DNA of 32,781 bases, from assembly GCA_902825945.1 (NCBI GenBank), contig CADECY010000108.1:1-32781 (forward strand). The letters run 5' to 3'. This document shows positions 16,081 to 23,645 of the stretch, in pieces. The notes below the pieces were generated by a model. That model saw only the letters and a program-made list of their open reading frames with translations, ran no database searches and had not been told where the DNA came from. This DNA comes from an uncultured Acidobacteriota bacterium. GTDB lineage: Bacteria; Acidobacteriota; Terriglobia; Bryobacterales; Bryobacteraceae. Positions within the stretch are counted from its first letter, which is position 1; every line of letters begins with the position of its first letter. The translations under genes and the position numbers were made by a program.

Positions 16081-17013
16081 ATGACACGGCGCGAATTCAC
16101 GGCGAGCTTCGGCGCGGCGTTCGCGCCACCCGCCAAGCCGCGTTGGATCGTGGGCGCGAACACCGCGATCACCGGCTACGGACTCTATCAATCAATCGGC
16201 CTGCTTGCCGGGCTCGACCTGCGGCAGATCGAGATTCATCCGATGGGCCGGCCGGAACCAACACCGGGCCAGTTTCCGGGATTCGAGTGGGACAAGCTCG
16301 CCCTTTCGGAGCGCAAGAAGCTGAAGCAGGCACTGAAGCCGTTCCGGCACATCACATCTCACTTGCCGTACACCGGCCTCGACTGGATGTCGAAGGATGA
16401 GTCGCGGCGTGCATCCTCGATCCAGACCCTCGAGACGGCCCTTCGTGGATCGGCGGAACTCGGCGCGGCGCTGTGCGTGCTGCATCTCCAGCAGTGCGCC
16501 GATTCCGAACTCGAGGCGAAATGGAATCCGCTGCTCGATCGCGTTCGCGCTTGGGGAGATCTGGCCCGGAAGTCCGGAACCAAACTCGCCATCGAGACGA
16601 TGTTTCCGCGCTCGGTTCGCGATTTCGTCCGGTTCGTCAAAGAAGTGGATCATGCAAGCGTCGGCTGCACGATCGATGTCGGACATCAGTCGAAGTACGC
16701 CGAACTCGTCGCGCGCGTGAAGCCGGAAGCTCGCGCCACGCCCGAGGGCATACGCGCCTATAACGACACGACGGTCGCGATCGTGAACGGTCTCGGATCG
16801 AAGGTGTGGCACTATCACGTGCACGATGTCGACCCGGCGACATGGATCGAGCACAAGCCGCTCGTGCACGGCTTCGTCGACTACGCGCGCCTCTACGAGG
16901 CCATGCGGGCGAATGGATACAAGGGCTATCTGTTGCTCGAAATCGGCGGCCCGGCGGCGGAGATGCGCGGGCATCTTGCGACGGCGAAGAACAAGCTCGA
17001 CGGCTGGATGTAG
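16081..17013 (+). CDS. exported sugar-phosphate isomerase/epimerase-like TIM barrel (1)
   Basis: 310 aa, 10 nt after the DUF1552 gene. It starts TRREFTASFGAAFA, a Tat-like leader. The AP-endonuclease-2/xylose-isomerase-like barrel is supported by its metal ligands: Glu172 (IETMF), Asp199 and His202 (IDVGHQ), His246 and His248 (HYHVHD), and Glu287 (LLEIGG). HITSHLPYTG lies in an early strand. Members isomerise or epimerise sugars, and some act on 3-keto sugars. A leader on such an enzyme means the substrate is likely a free sugar or glycoside in the periplasm, not a phosphate (inference). Confidence 0.9.
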   Translation: MTRREFTASFGAAFAPPAKPRWIVGANTAITGYGLYQSIGLLAGLDLRQIEIHPMGRPEPTPGQFPGFEWDKLALSERKKLKQALKPFRHITSHLPYTGLDWMSKDESRRASSIQTLETALRGSAELGAALCVLHLQQCADSELEAKWNPLLDRVRAWGDLARKSGTKLAIETMFPRSVRDFVRFVKEVDHASVGCTIDVGHQSKYAELVARVKPEARATPEGIRAYNDTTVAIVNGLGSKVWHYHVHDVDPATWIEHKPLVHGFVDYARLYEAMRANGYKGYLLLEIGGPAAEMRGHLATAKNKLDGWM

Positions 17014-17019
17014 GGAGCG

Positions 17020-17886
17020 ATGACCCGGCGAGCAGCGATCGCGATGGCGGCTGGCGCGGGTGCATTCGCGGCAGGTCCTCAGGATCTCGCGGGCAAGATC
17101 GGGATCACGGCCGGTTCGTTCAACAATCTGCTTTCGCCAGCGCCTGCCAAAGGCAAGCTCGTGATGCTCGACCTGCCGCGGATCATGCGAGACGAACTCG
17201 ATCTCGAAGTGCTCGACCTGATGACCGCGACCCTGCCTTCGCTGGCGGCCGGCTACTGCGAGAAGCTGCGCGCGGCGGCCGCGAAGTCGCGCGTGACGAT
17301 CACCAACCTGAAGATGAATCAGACGGAGATCGACATGGCGAGCACGGATGACGGCGCACGGCGGCACGCCGTGGCCGAGTACAAGAAGACGATCGACTCG
17401 GCGGCCGCGCTCGGTTGCCGGTGGGTTCGGCCGCTGCCCGGCCGGGCGAAACCGGATCTCGCCATCCTTGCGCGCAGCTATCACGAACTGATGGACTACG
17501 CCGCGCCCAAAGGAATCTCGCTGCTCGCCGAAAACTACGGCTGGATGCAGGATGATCCGGAGGCACTTCCGGCGGTCGTTTCGGCGGTGGGCCGTGGACT
17601 GAAGGTCCAGCCCGATACGGGCAACTGGACGCCGCGAGCGCGCTACGAAGGTCTCGAGAAGGCATTCCTCCATGCGGTTTCGTGCGACTTCAAGGCGTTT
17701 CGCCTCGGCCCCGGTGGCACCCACGCGGATTACGACTTGAAGCGTTGCTTCGATGTCGCTTGGCGAGCGGGATTTCGCGGGCCGTGGTGCTTCGAGCATT
17801 TCCACGATGAACTGGCGCCGTTGTTGCGCGAGATGACCGTGCTGCGCGACATGATCCGCGCGTGGTCGAAAGCGCACAGGCCGTGA
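17020..17886 (+). CDS. exported sugar-phosphate isomerase/epimerase-like TIM barrel (2)
   Basis: 288 aa, starting 6 nt after the previous gene. The leader MTRRAAIAMAAGAGAFAAG is short but twin-arginine. The same barrel family is shown by Glu171 (LLAENYGW), Asp199 (QPDTGNW) and Glu259 (WCFEHFHDE). It is clearly divergent from the upstream copy and lacks the HxHD pair at the corresponding position, where FRLGPGG stands; so one metal ligand may differ or its substrate may. It is the last gene of the four-gene unit that starts at 12379. The family is likely, the reaction unknown. Confidence 0.86.
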   Translation: MTRRAAIAMAAGAGAFAAGPQDLAGKIGITAGSFNNLLSPAPAKGKLVMLDLPRIMRDELDLEVLDLMTATLPSLAAGYCEKLRAAAAKSRVTITNLKMNQTEIDMASTDDGARRHAVAEYKKTIDSAAALGCRWVRPLPGRAKPDLAILARSYHELMDYAAPKGISLLAENYGWMQDDPEALPAVVSAVGRGLKVQPDTGNWTPRARYEGLEKAFLHAVSCDFKAFRLGPGGTHADYDLKRCFDVAWRAGFRGPWCFEHFHDELAPLLREMTVLRDMIRAWSKAHRP

Positions 17887-17906
17887 AGGCGCGGCGCCAA
17901 ATGTCC

Positions 17907-17959
17907 AGGAACACGCCGCTGGCGGGGCGCCGTAGCGAGTCCGTCGTGCGCGTGTTCCT
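17907..17959. repeat. two-tier hairpin element between operons
   Basis: Perfect 10-bp arms AGGAACACGC (17907-17916) and GCGTGTTCCT (17950-17959) enclose a second stem: CGCTGGCG (17917-17924), GGG loop, CGCC, a GT bulge, AGCG (to 17937). A further short palindrome, GGCGCGGCGCC, stands at 17888-17898. There is no U-tract. It could be a terminator of the isomerase unit, a REP-like element or a structured leader of the PQQ gene, which starts 50 nt later. Confidence 0.45.
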
Positions 17960-18009
17960 CTGAGGCCGCGGGCTGAGCACTTCGCGGGCGTGGATTAAGA
18001 TGGTATCTC

Positions 18010-19845
18010 ATGCTTCGTCGCGATTTTCTGGCCGCTTCCGCGGCGGTTTCGTTGCAGGCGGCGCCCAGTGCTCCGTCGAAGGAATGGCGGGTTTACGGAG
18101 GCGATGACGGTGCGTCGCGATACTCGGCGTCGCGCGTCATTAACAAGAAGAACGTCGCGAAGCTGAAGCCGGCGTGGAGCCACCATACGGAGGATGCTTC
18201 CACGCGTCCGGCGACATCGATCGAGTGCACGCCGATCGTCGTCGACGGCACGATGTACGTCACGACGCCGCAGATCAAGACGCGCGCGATCGATCCGTTG
18301 ACGGGCAAGACCAAGTGGACCTTCGACCCGCTGCGCGGCCAGCGGTCCCGTTCGGCCCCCGGTGTTTCGCGCGGCGTAACGTACTGGCAGCAGGGCAAGG
18401 AGAAACGAATCTTCTCGGTCTTCCGAGATCAGCTCTATTCGATCGACGCGGTGACGGGCGAACTCGACGACAAGTTCGCGGCTAAGGGAATCCTCGACCT
18501 GAAGCTCGAACTCGATCACGACATGACGGGCTTGAGTTTCCGCCATACGTCGCCGGTGGTGGTGTTCGAGGATCTGGTGATCGTGGGCGGTGGCGGAGGC
18601 GAGGGCCCGTATCCGGAAGCGCCTGGTCACATCCGCGCTTACGATGCGCGCACCGGTAAGCGCCGCTGGATCTTCCACACGGTTCCGAAGCCCGGTGAGT
18701 TCGGGCACGAAACATGGTCCGGCGATTCGTGGAAGACGACGGGCGGTACGAATTGCTGGGCCGGCATGTCGCTCGATCCGAAACGCGGAATCGTGTTCGC
18801 CGGGATCGGGTCTCCGAGCTTCGACTTCTACGGCGGCAATCGCAAGGGCGCGAACCTGTTCGGCAACTGCGTACTGGCGCTCGATGCGCGAACGGGCAAG
18901 CGCGTTTGGCACTTCCAGACCGTCCATCATGACGTTTGGGACTACGATCTTCCGGCGCAGCCCGTGTTGATCACGATCCGGCAGAAGGGCAAGCCCGTCG
19001 ATGCCGTCATCCAGCCGACCAAGCAGGGCTTCATCTACTTCTTCGATCGCGCGACCGGCAAGCCGCTGTTTCCGGTGGAGGAGCGGCCGATTCCGAAATC
19101 GGATGTCGAGGGAGAAGAGCTTTGGCCGACGCAGCCTTTCCCGCTGAAGCCGCCGCCGGTGAGCAAGCAGGGTTTCGCGGAAGCAGACATCACCGACATC
19201 TCTCCGGAAGCCCACGCGCACGTCAAGAAGATTTTCGACGCGAGCCGCACGGGCGGGCTGTTCACTCCCGTGGCGAAGGGCGGCGTCTTGATTCACCCCG
19301 GATTCCGGGGAGGTCCCCTGTGGGGCGGACTCGCGTTCGACCCGGAGCGGAACCGGATCTTCGTCGGCTCGGACGAGTGGACCAATCGCGTCGTCTTGGG
19401 CGACGCGGAGCCGGGCGCGGGTTATCGATACTCGCTTCTCGAACGCGGCCCGGTGACCGATCACGAAGGTTATCCAGCGTTCCGGCCACCATGGGGACAC
19501 ATGACGGCGATCGACTGCGATTCCGGCGATTTCGTCTGGCGCGTGGTCAACGGCGAGTTTCCGGAACTCAAGCAGCGCGGCGTCAAGAAGACCGGCACGC
19601 CGTCGCACGGCGGAGCGATCTGTACGGCCGGCGGACTGGTGTTCAAAGCGGGCACGTTCGACAAGATGATCCGCGCCTTCGATTCCGATTCCGGCGAGGT
19701 ATTGTGGGAGTACGAACTGCCGTCGGGTGGATTCGCGACACCTTGCACGTACGAGGCAGGCGGGAAGCAGTATGTGGTAATCGCGTCGGGTGGTGGAAAA
19801 GATGGTTCGGCGGCCAATGATGAGTTCATTGCGTTTTCTCTGTAG
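18010..19845 (+). CDS. PQQ-dependent dehydrogenase (quinoprotein glucose/alcohol dehydrogenase-like), Tat leader
   Basis: 611 aa. The leader LRRDFLAASAAVSLQAA is twin-arginine. The remainder is an eight-bladed propeller with repeated ALDARTGKRVWHF-like tryptophan-docking motifs (RAIDPLTGKTKWTF, RAYDARTGKRRWIF, LALDARTGKRVWHF). VHHDVWDYDLPAQPVL and KQGFIYFFDRATGKPLFPVEERPIP are hallmark segments of the membrane glucose dehydrogenase branch. No heme domain and no N-terminal membrane region are fused to it. The next gene overlaps it and encodes a five-heme cytochrome, the probable electron acceptor. Sugar or alcohol oxidation in the periplasm is likely; the specific substrate is unknown. Confidence 0.93.
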   Translation: MLRRDFLAASAAVSLQAAPSAPSKEWRVYGGDDGASRYSASRVINKKNVAKLKPAWSHHTEDASTRPATSIECTPIVVDGTMYVTTPQIKTRAIDPLTGKTKWTFDPLRGQRSRSAPGVSRGVTYWQQGKEKRIFSVFRDQLYSIDAVTGELDDKFAAKGILDLKLELDHDMTGLSFRHTSPVVVFEDLVIVGGGGGEGPYPEAPGHIRAYDARTGKRRWIFHTVPKPGEFGHETWSGDSWKTTGGTNCWAGMSLDPKRGIVFAGIGSPSFDFYGGNRKGANLFGNCVLALDARTGKRVWHFQTVHHDVWDYDLPAQPVLITIRQKGKPVDAVIQPTKQGFIYFFDRATGKPLFPVEERPIPKSDVEGEELWPTQPFPLKPPPVSKQGFAEADITDISPEAHAHVKKIFDASRTGGLFTPVAKGGVLIHPGFRGGPLWGGLAFDPERNRIFVGSDEWTNRVVLGDAEPGAGYRYSLLERGPVTDHEGYPAFRPPWGHMTAIDCDSGDFVWRVVNGEFPELKQRGVKKTGTPSHGGAICTAGGLVFKAGTFDKMIRAFDSDSGEVLWEYELPSGGFATPCTYEAGGKQYVVIASGGGKDGSAANDEFIAFSL

Positions 19846-20347
19846 TGCGTTCGCGGTCGCGGCGGTGCTCGCGTTGGCACAGAAGCCCGCGCCGCCCCCA
19901 GTGGAAGAGAAGCTGCCACTCGCTCCACCCGAGCAGCCGATCGCGTTCAGCCACAAAACGCACGTGACGAAGGCCGCGTTGAAGTGCACCAACTGCCACA
20001 CGATGGGTGGCGAGGGATTTCAGGCTGGGATTCCGAAAGAACAGATCTGCATGGGCTGCCACACGGCGATCAAGAAGGATAGTCCGGAGATCGTGAAACT
20101 CGCGCAATTCGCCTCGGAAAAGAGGGCTGTGCCGTGGGCCCGGATCTACCGTGTGCCCGATATCGTGTGGTTCTCACACGCCGCGCATGTCAAGGACAAG
20201 GGCTTCACCTGCGACACTTGTCACGGTGACGCCGGATCGAAAGATGTCATGTTCAAGGAGAAGCCGACGAACATGACCAGTTGCATGAATTGTCATGCCA
20301 AGCACAAAGCCAGCAACGGATGTGATTTCTGCCATGCTTCTCAATAG
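19817..20347 (+). CDS. five-heme c-type cytochrome (cytochrome c7/class III-like)
   Basis: 176 aa. The start is either of two adjacent ATGs at 19817/19820, chosen because they begin the signal peptide (SSLRFLCSAFAVAAVLALAQ); both lie inside the PQQ gene, a 29-nt overlap. Five heme sites are visible: CTNCH (57-61), CMGCH (78-82), CDTCH (132-136), CMNCH (156-160) and CDFCH (169-173). Likely distal ligands are the histidines in FSHKTHV and FSHAAHV ahead of the first and third sites, suggesting bis-His hemes arranged as two similar halves. The natural role is to take electrons from the adjacent quinoprotein and pass them on (inference from position). Confidence 0.92.
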   Translation: MMSSLRFLCSAFAVAAVLALAQKPAPPPVEEKLPLAPPEQPIAFSHKTHVTKAALKCTNCHTMGGEGFQAGIPKEQICMGCHTAIKKDSPEIVKLAQFASEKRAVPWARIYRVPDIVWFSHAAHVKDKGFTCDTCHGDAGSKDVMFKEKPTNMTSCMNCHAKHKASNGCDFCHASQ

Positions 20348-21197
20348 CCTCGTTCTGATTCTCGCGCTCTGCGCCTTCCCCGGTTTCGCGGCCGCCAAGA
20401 TCCGCGTGCTGCTGGTGGACGGCCAGAACAATCACAAGTGGGTGGAGACCTCTCCCGTGATCAAGCGTGTGCTCGAGGAAACTGGGCTGTTCACTGTGGA
20501 CGTCGCGACTTCGCCCGCCAAGGGCGGCGACATGGCCTCGTTCCGCCCGAAGTTCGCGGACTACAAAGTGGTGGTCTCGAACTACAACGGAGTTCCCTGG
20601 AGCGATGCGGCGAAGGCGGATTTCGAGAAGTTCGTCCGCGCGGGCGGCGGATTCGTGAGCGTCCACGCGGCGGACAACGCGTTTCCGGAGTGGGCGGCCT
20701 ACAACGAGATGATCATGCTCGGCGGATGGGGAGACCGGACCGAGAAGCACGGTCCGATGGCGAAGTTTCGCGATGGCAAACTCGTGACGGATGACCGGCC
20801 CGGCAAGGGAGGTCATCATGGCAAGCGGCATTCCTACGAAATGGTCACGCGCGATTCGAAACATCCGATCACTCGCGGGCTGCCTGAGAAGTGGATGCAC
20901 AACATGGATGAGCTGTATGATTCGTTGCGCGGTCCGGCGAAGAACATCCATCTGCTCGCAACGGCGTTTTCAGCGAAGGATACCGGCGGCACAGGTGAAC
21001 ACGAGCCGATGTTGTTCACCACGCAGTTCGGCAAGGGCCGGGTGTTCCACACGACGCTCGGACACGATGTCGAAGCGATGAAGTGCGTGGGCTTCATCGC
21101 GACGTTGCAGCGTGGGGTCGAGTGGGCGGCCACGGGCAAAGTGACGCAGAAGGCTCCGGCCGACTTTCCGGGAGCGGAGAAGGTCACGCTCCGGTAG
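20334..21197 (+). CDS. ThuA-like domain protein, secreted
   Basis: 287 aa. ATG 20334 is chosen for its signal peptide (MLLNSLVLILALCAFPGFAAA) and overlaps the cytochrome by 14 nt. The ThuA fold (class I glutamine-amidotransferase-like) shows KIRVLLVDGQNNHKW at the first strand, YKVVVSNYNG, FVRAGGGFVSVHAADNAF, HPITRGLP, and GKGRVFHTTLGHD near the end. ThuA of rhizobia acts with ThuB on 3-keto-trehalose, so a role on oxidised sugars made by the adjacent PQQ enzyme is attractive (inference). The exported forms in Planctomycetes and Acidobacteria are uncharacterised. Confidence 0.9.
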   Translation: MLLNSLVLILALCAFPGFAAAKIRVLLVDGQNNHKWVETSPVIKRVLEETGLFTVDVATSPAKGGDMASFRPKFADYKVVVSNYNGVPWSDAAKADFEKFVRAGGGFVSVHAADNAFPEWAAYNEMIMLGGWGDRTEKHGPMAKFRDGKLVTDDRPGKGGHHGKRHSYEMVTRDSKHPITRGLPEKWMHNMDELYDSLRGPAKNIHLLATAFSAKDTGGTGEHEPMLFTTQFGKGRVFHTTLGHDVEAMKCVGFIATLQRGVEWAATGKVTQKAPADFPGAEKVTLR

Positions 21198-21244
21198 GGG
21201 CCGGCGATTCTTAGTGTGACGCCGGCGCCGCCAAGGCCGGCCCC
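21197..21244. terminator. GC-rich inverted repeat after the PQQ/cytochrome/ThuA unit
   Basis: GGGGCCGGC (21197-21205), whose first base belongs to the ThuA stop codon, pairs perfectly with GCCGGCCCC (21236-21244) across a 30-nt loop that itself contains GCCGGCGCC. No T-run follows. It may be a terminator-like stabiliser of the mRNA 3' end or a REP-type element. Confidence 0.4.
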
Positions 21245-21277
21245 GGTCACGGGGCGTGGCGATGTATGATCGCTCTG

Positions 21278-22477
21278 ATGCTCTCCCGGAGATCGTTCCT
21301 CTCCTCGGCCACGGCCGCCGCTCTTGCCGCGCCGCTCGAACTGCTCGCCGCGCAACCGAAGGTCAAGATCACTGACGTCGAATCGTTCGCGGTTCGGATT
21401 CCGCCCGGACCGAATCCCGACCCGCACGCCGACTACAACTACGGCGTCACGCGAGTCCGCACCGATGCTGGCGTCACCGGCACGTCGTTCATCGGCTGTC
21501 CCCCGGACATGCTGCGGAACTGGGTCAAGCCCACGCTCGTAGGCGACGACCTTTTCGCGGTCGATCGCCATTTGAAGCGTTTGCAGATGCAGCGCGGCGA
21601 GTCGGGCGTGCAGGCGTGGTCCGGTGTCGAGCATGCCATGTGGGACGCGATCGGTAAGGTCGCCGGGCAGCCGGTGGCGCGGATTCTCGGCGCGGCGCGC
21701 GACCGATTGCGCATCTATCGAACGTGTGTGTTTCCGGGCAAGCAGGATCAGTCCGACGTGCCGTACGAACGCCAGGCCGAGTACGCGGCGCGGTTGAAGA
21801 ATGCGGGTTATCATGCGATGAAGATCCGGGCGTGGCGCCCGCGTCCGATGGATGATGCCGACGCGGTGGGCGTAATCCGCAAGGCCGTGGGCCCGGTGTT
21901 CAAGATCATGCTCGACCGAACGGCGGTCCGGCCCGGCTGGGTTTGGGACTACAAGACCGCGCGTGACGTATGCCGCGGACTCGAGAAACACAACGCCTAC
22001 TGGCTCGAGGAGCCGTTCGATGGCAACGATCTCGAGAGTCCCGCGCGGCTCGCCGCCGAGATCGACATGTACATCACGGGCGGGGAACTCGGCAAGACAG
22101 TGTTCCACTTCAACAATTTCCTCAAGAACAAGACCTACGACATCGTGCAGCCTGACACGCGAATCTGCGGCGGGATTTGGATCGCCAAGAAGATCTCGGT
22201 GCTTGCCGAATCATACGGAGTGCCTTGCATCCAGCACGGCACCTCTTCCTTGATGCTCGCGGGCTACATTCAGGCGGGATGCGCGATGCAGAACTGCGAA
22301 TGGCAGGAGATCATCGGTGATCCGAATTTGCCGAACGAGCAATGGGCGCCCGCGACGAAACTGTTGAAAACGCCGCAGCCGTGGAAGATCGAGAACGGCT
22401 ACATTCTGCTGCCGGACCTTCCTGGACTCGGACTCGATCTCAACGAAGATGCCATCAAGGAGTTTCGCCGTGCTTGA
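21278..22477 (+). CDS. exported enolase-superfamily (mandelate racemase/muconate lactonizing) enzyme (1)
   Basis: 399 aa from ATG 21278 (an ATG at 21266 adds four residues). The leader LSRRSFLSSATAAALAAPLELLAA is Tat-type. Active-site set of the MR subgroup: Lys182-Ile-Arg184 where KxK is usual, magnesium ligands Asp213 (MLDRT), Glu244 (WLEEPF) and Glu270 (ITGGE), then the Asp293 (QPDTR) and His320 (IQHGT) dyad. Sugar-acid dehydratases such as gluconate or galactonate dehydratase use this architecture. The downstream paralogue overlaps its end. The substrate is unknown; a sugar acid made by upstream oxidation would fit the context (inference). Confidence 0.9.
   Translation: MLSRRSFLSSATAAALAAPLELLAAQPKVKITDVESFAVRIPPGPNPDPHADYNYGVTRVRTDAGVTGTSFIGCPPDMLRNWVKPTLVGDDLFAVDRHLKRLQMQRGESGVQAWSGVEHAMWDAIGKVAGQPVARILGAARDRLRIYRTCVFPGKQDQSDVPYERQAEYAARLKNAGYHAMKIRAWRPRPMDDADAVGVIRKAVGPVFKIMLDRTAVRPGWVWDYKTARDVCRGLEKHNAYWLEEPFDGNDLESPARLAAEIDMYITGGELGKTVFHFNNFLKNKTYDIVQPDTRICGGIWIAKKISVLAESYGVPCIQHGTSSLMLAGYIQAGCAMQNCEWQEIIGDPNLPNEQWAPATKLLKTPQPWKIENGYILLPDLPGLGLDLNEDAIKEFRRA
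22457..22462 (+). promoter_or_regulatory. ribosome binding site that fixes the start of enolase-superfamily enzyme 2
   Basis: AAGGAG at 22457-22462, inside the 3' end of the upstream gene, is 7 nt before GTG 22470. It favours that GTG over the in-frame ATG at 22449. Confidence 0.7.
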
Positions 22478-23645
22478 TCGCCGATCGTTCCTCGCCGCCG
22501 CGGCCTCGCCTTTCGCCGCTCTCGCCTTCAAACCGGTGAAAATCACGGGACTCGATCTCTACACCGTTGCCGTGCCCACGTCGAAAGAGCAACTCGAAAT
22601 GGGAGTCGAAGGCCGCTATCAGGTCGCCGAGATTCACACCGACTCGGGTGTCACCGGATATTCCTTTGCTGCCTATCCCGCCGCACAGCTTCCCGCGCTC
22701 CGGAGCATGGTGCTCGGCAAGGATGTGTTCAACATCGACGAGATCCTGAAGGCAGGCGTGCTGAAGTTCGCAGGCATTGAACACGCCTGTTGGGACGCGA
22801 TCGGCAAGATCTGCGGCCAGCCCGTCTACAAGCTGCTCGGTGGTAACAGCGATCGCGTAAAGGCATACATCACGTGCGTGTGGAAGGGCAGGCTCGACCA
22901 ATCGCATATCAGCTTCCGCGAACAGGCCGAGCAGGCGCTGCGATTGAAGAAGGCCGGATTCAAGGGGATGAAGATCCGGGCGTGGCGTCCGCATCCGATG
23001 GATGATGTCGACGCGTGCGGCGAGATCCGGGCCGCCGTGGGGCCGGACTTCGACATCATGTTCGATCGCACCGCCTATGCGCCGCAGTCGGTTGGACAGC
23101 GGATCTGGGACTACGAAACCGGACTGCGCGTCGCGCGAGGACTCGAACGCCATCGCGCGCTGTGGCTCGAAGAGCCGTTCGCGATCGACGATTACGCGAC
23201 CCACGCGAAACTTGCGGATGCGGTGGATCTTCTGATCACAGGCGGCGAGCACTTCCTGGGTGTCGATGGATTCCACCAGTCGCTACTGCACCGCGCCTAC
23301 GATATCCTGCAGCCGGAAGGCGAGCGGTCGGGCGGGATCTGGCTGTGCCGCAAGGTCGCGATGATGGCGGAGCCGTTCAACGTTCCCGTGATTTTGCACG
23401 GAACGATGGCGCTGCGTCTGGCGGGTTGGCTGAACGCGAGCTGGGCGATCGGGTCCGAGTGGCAGGAGGTCGCGCTGGTGACGCCGCCGCTGATTCCACA
23501 AGAACAGTGGGCGCCCGGGTTACGCCTGCTGAAGTCGAAGGAGATGTACCGGATCGAGGACGGACACTTCGTGGCGTCCGGGCTGCCGGGCTTGGGGCTC
23601 GACGTGAACCCGGACGCGTTGAAGGAGTTTCGGGTCCGAGGCTAG
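22470..23645 (+). CDS. exported enolase-superfamily (mandelate racemase/muconate lactonizing) enzyme (2)
   Basis: 391 aa from GTG 22470, set by a strong ribosome site and overlapping the first paralogue by 8 nt. The leader is LDRRSFLAAAASPFAALAF. The same architecture as its neighbour, including the shared block KIRAWRPHPMDD (Lys168, Arg170). Metal ligands are Asp199, Glu234 and Glu260 (ITGGEHF). The dyad acid is Glu283 (QPEGE) where the neighbour and the MR family have Asp; His310 (LHGTM) is kept. The two genes come from a duplication and have probably diverged in specificity. The 3' end overlaps receptor 2 by 4 nt. Confidence 0.9.
   Translation: MLDRRSFLAAAASPFAALAFKPVKITGLDLYTVAVPTSKEQLEMGVEGRYQVAEIHTDSGVTGYSFAAYPAAQLPALRSMVLGKDVFNIDEILKAGVLKFAGIEHACWDAIGKICGQPVYKLLGGNSDRVKAYITCVWKGRLDQSHISFREQAEQALRLKKAGFKGMKIRAWRPHPMDDVDACGEIRAAVGPDFDIMFDRTAYAPQSVGQRIWDYETGLRVARGLERHRALWLEEPFAIDDYATHAKLADAVDLLITGGEHFLGVDGFHQSLLHRAYDILQPEGERSGGIWLCRKVAMMAEPFNVPVILHGTMALRLAGWLNASWAIGSEWQEVALVTPPLIPQEQWAPGLRLLKSKEMYRIEDGHFVASGLPGLGLDVNPDALKEFRVRG

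Noticed and set aside
16192..17877. Minus-strand open frame (561 codons) opposite the two isomerase genes
   Set aside because: Spans two genuine genes antisense and has no recognisable motif.
17995..20001. Long minus-strand open frame (668 codons) opposite the PQQ dehydrogenase
   Set aside because: It is rich in Arg, Ala and Asp/Glu repeats without domain character, and mirrors a well-recognised gene; a typical shadow in GC-rich DNA.
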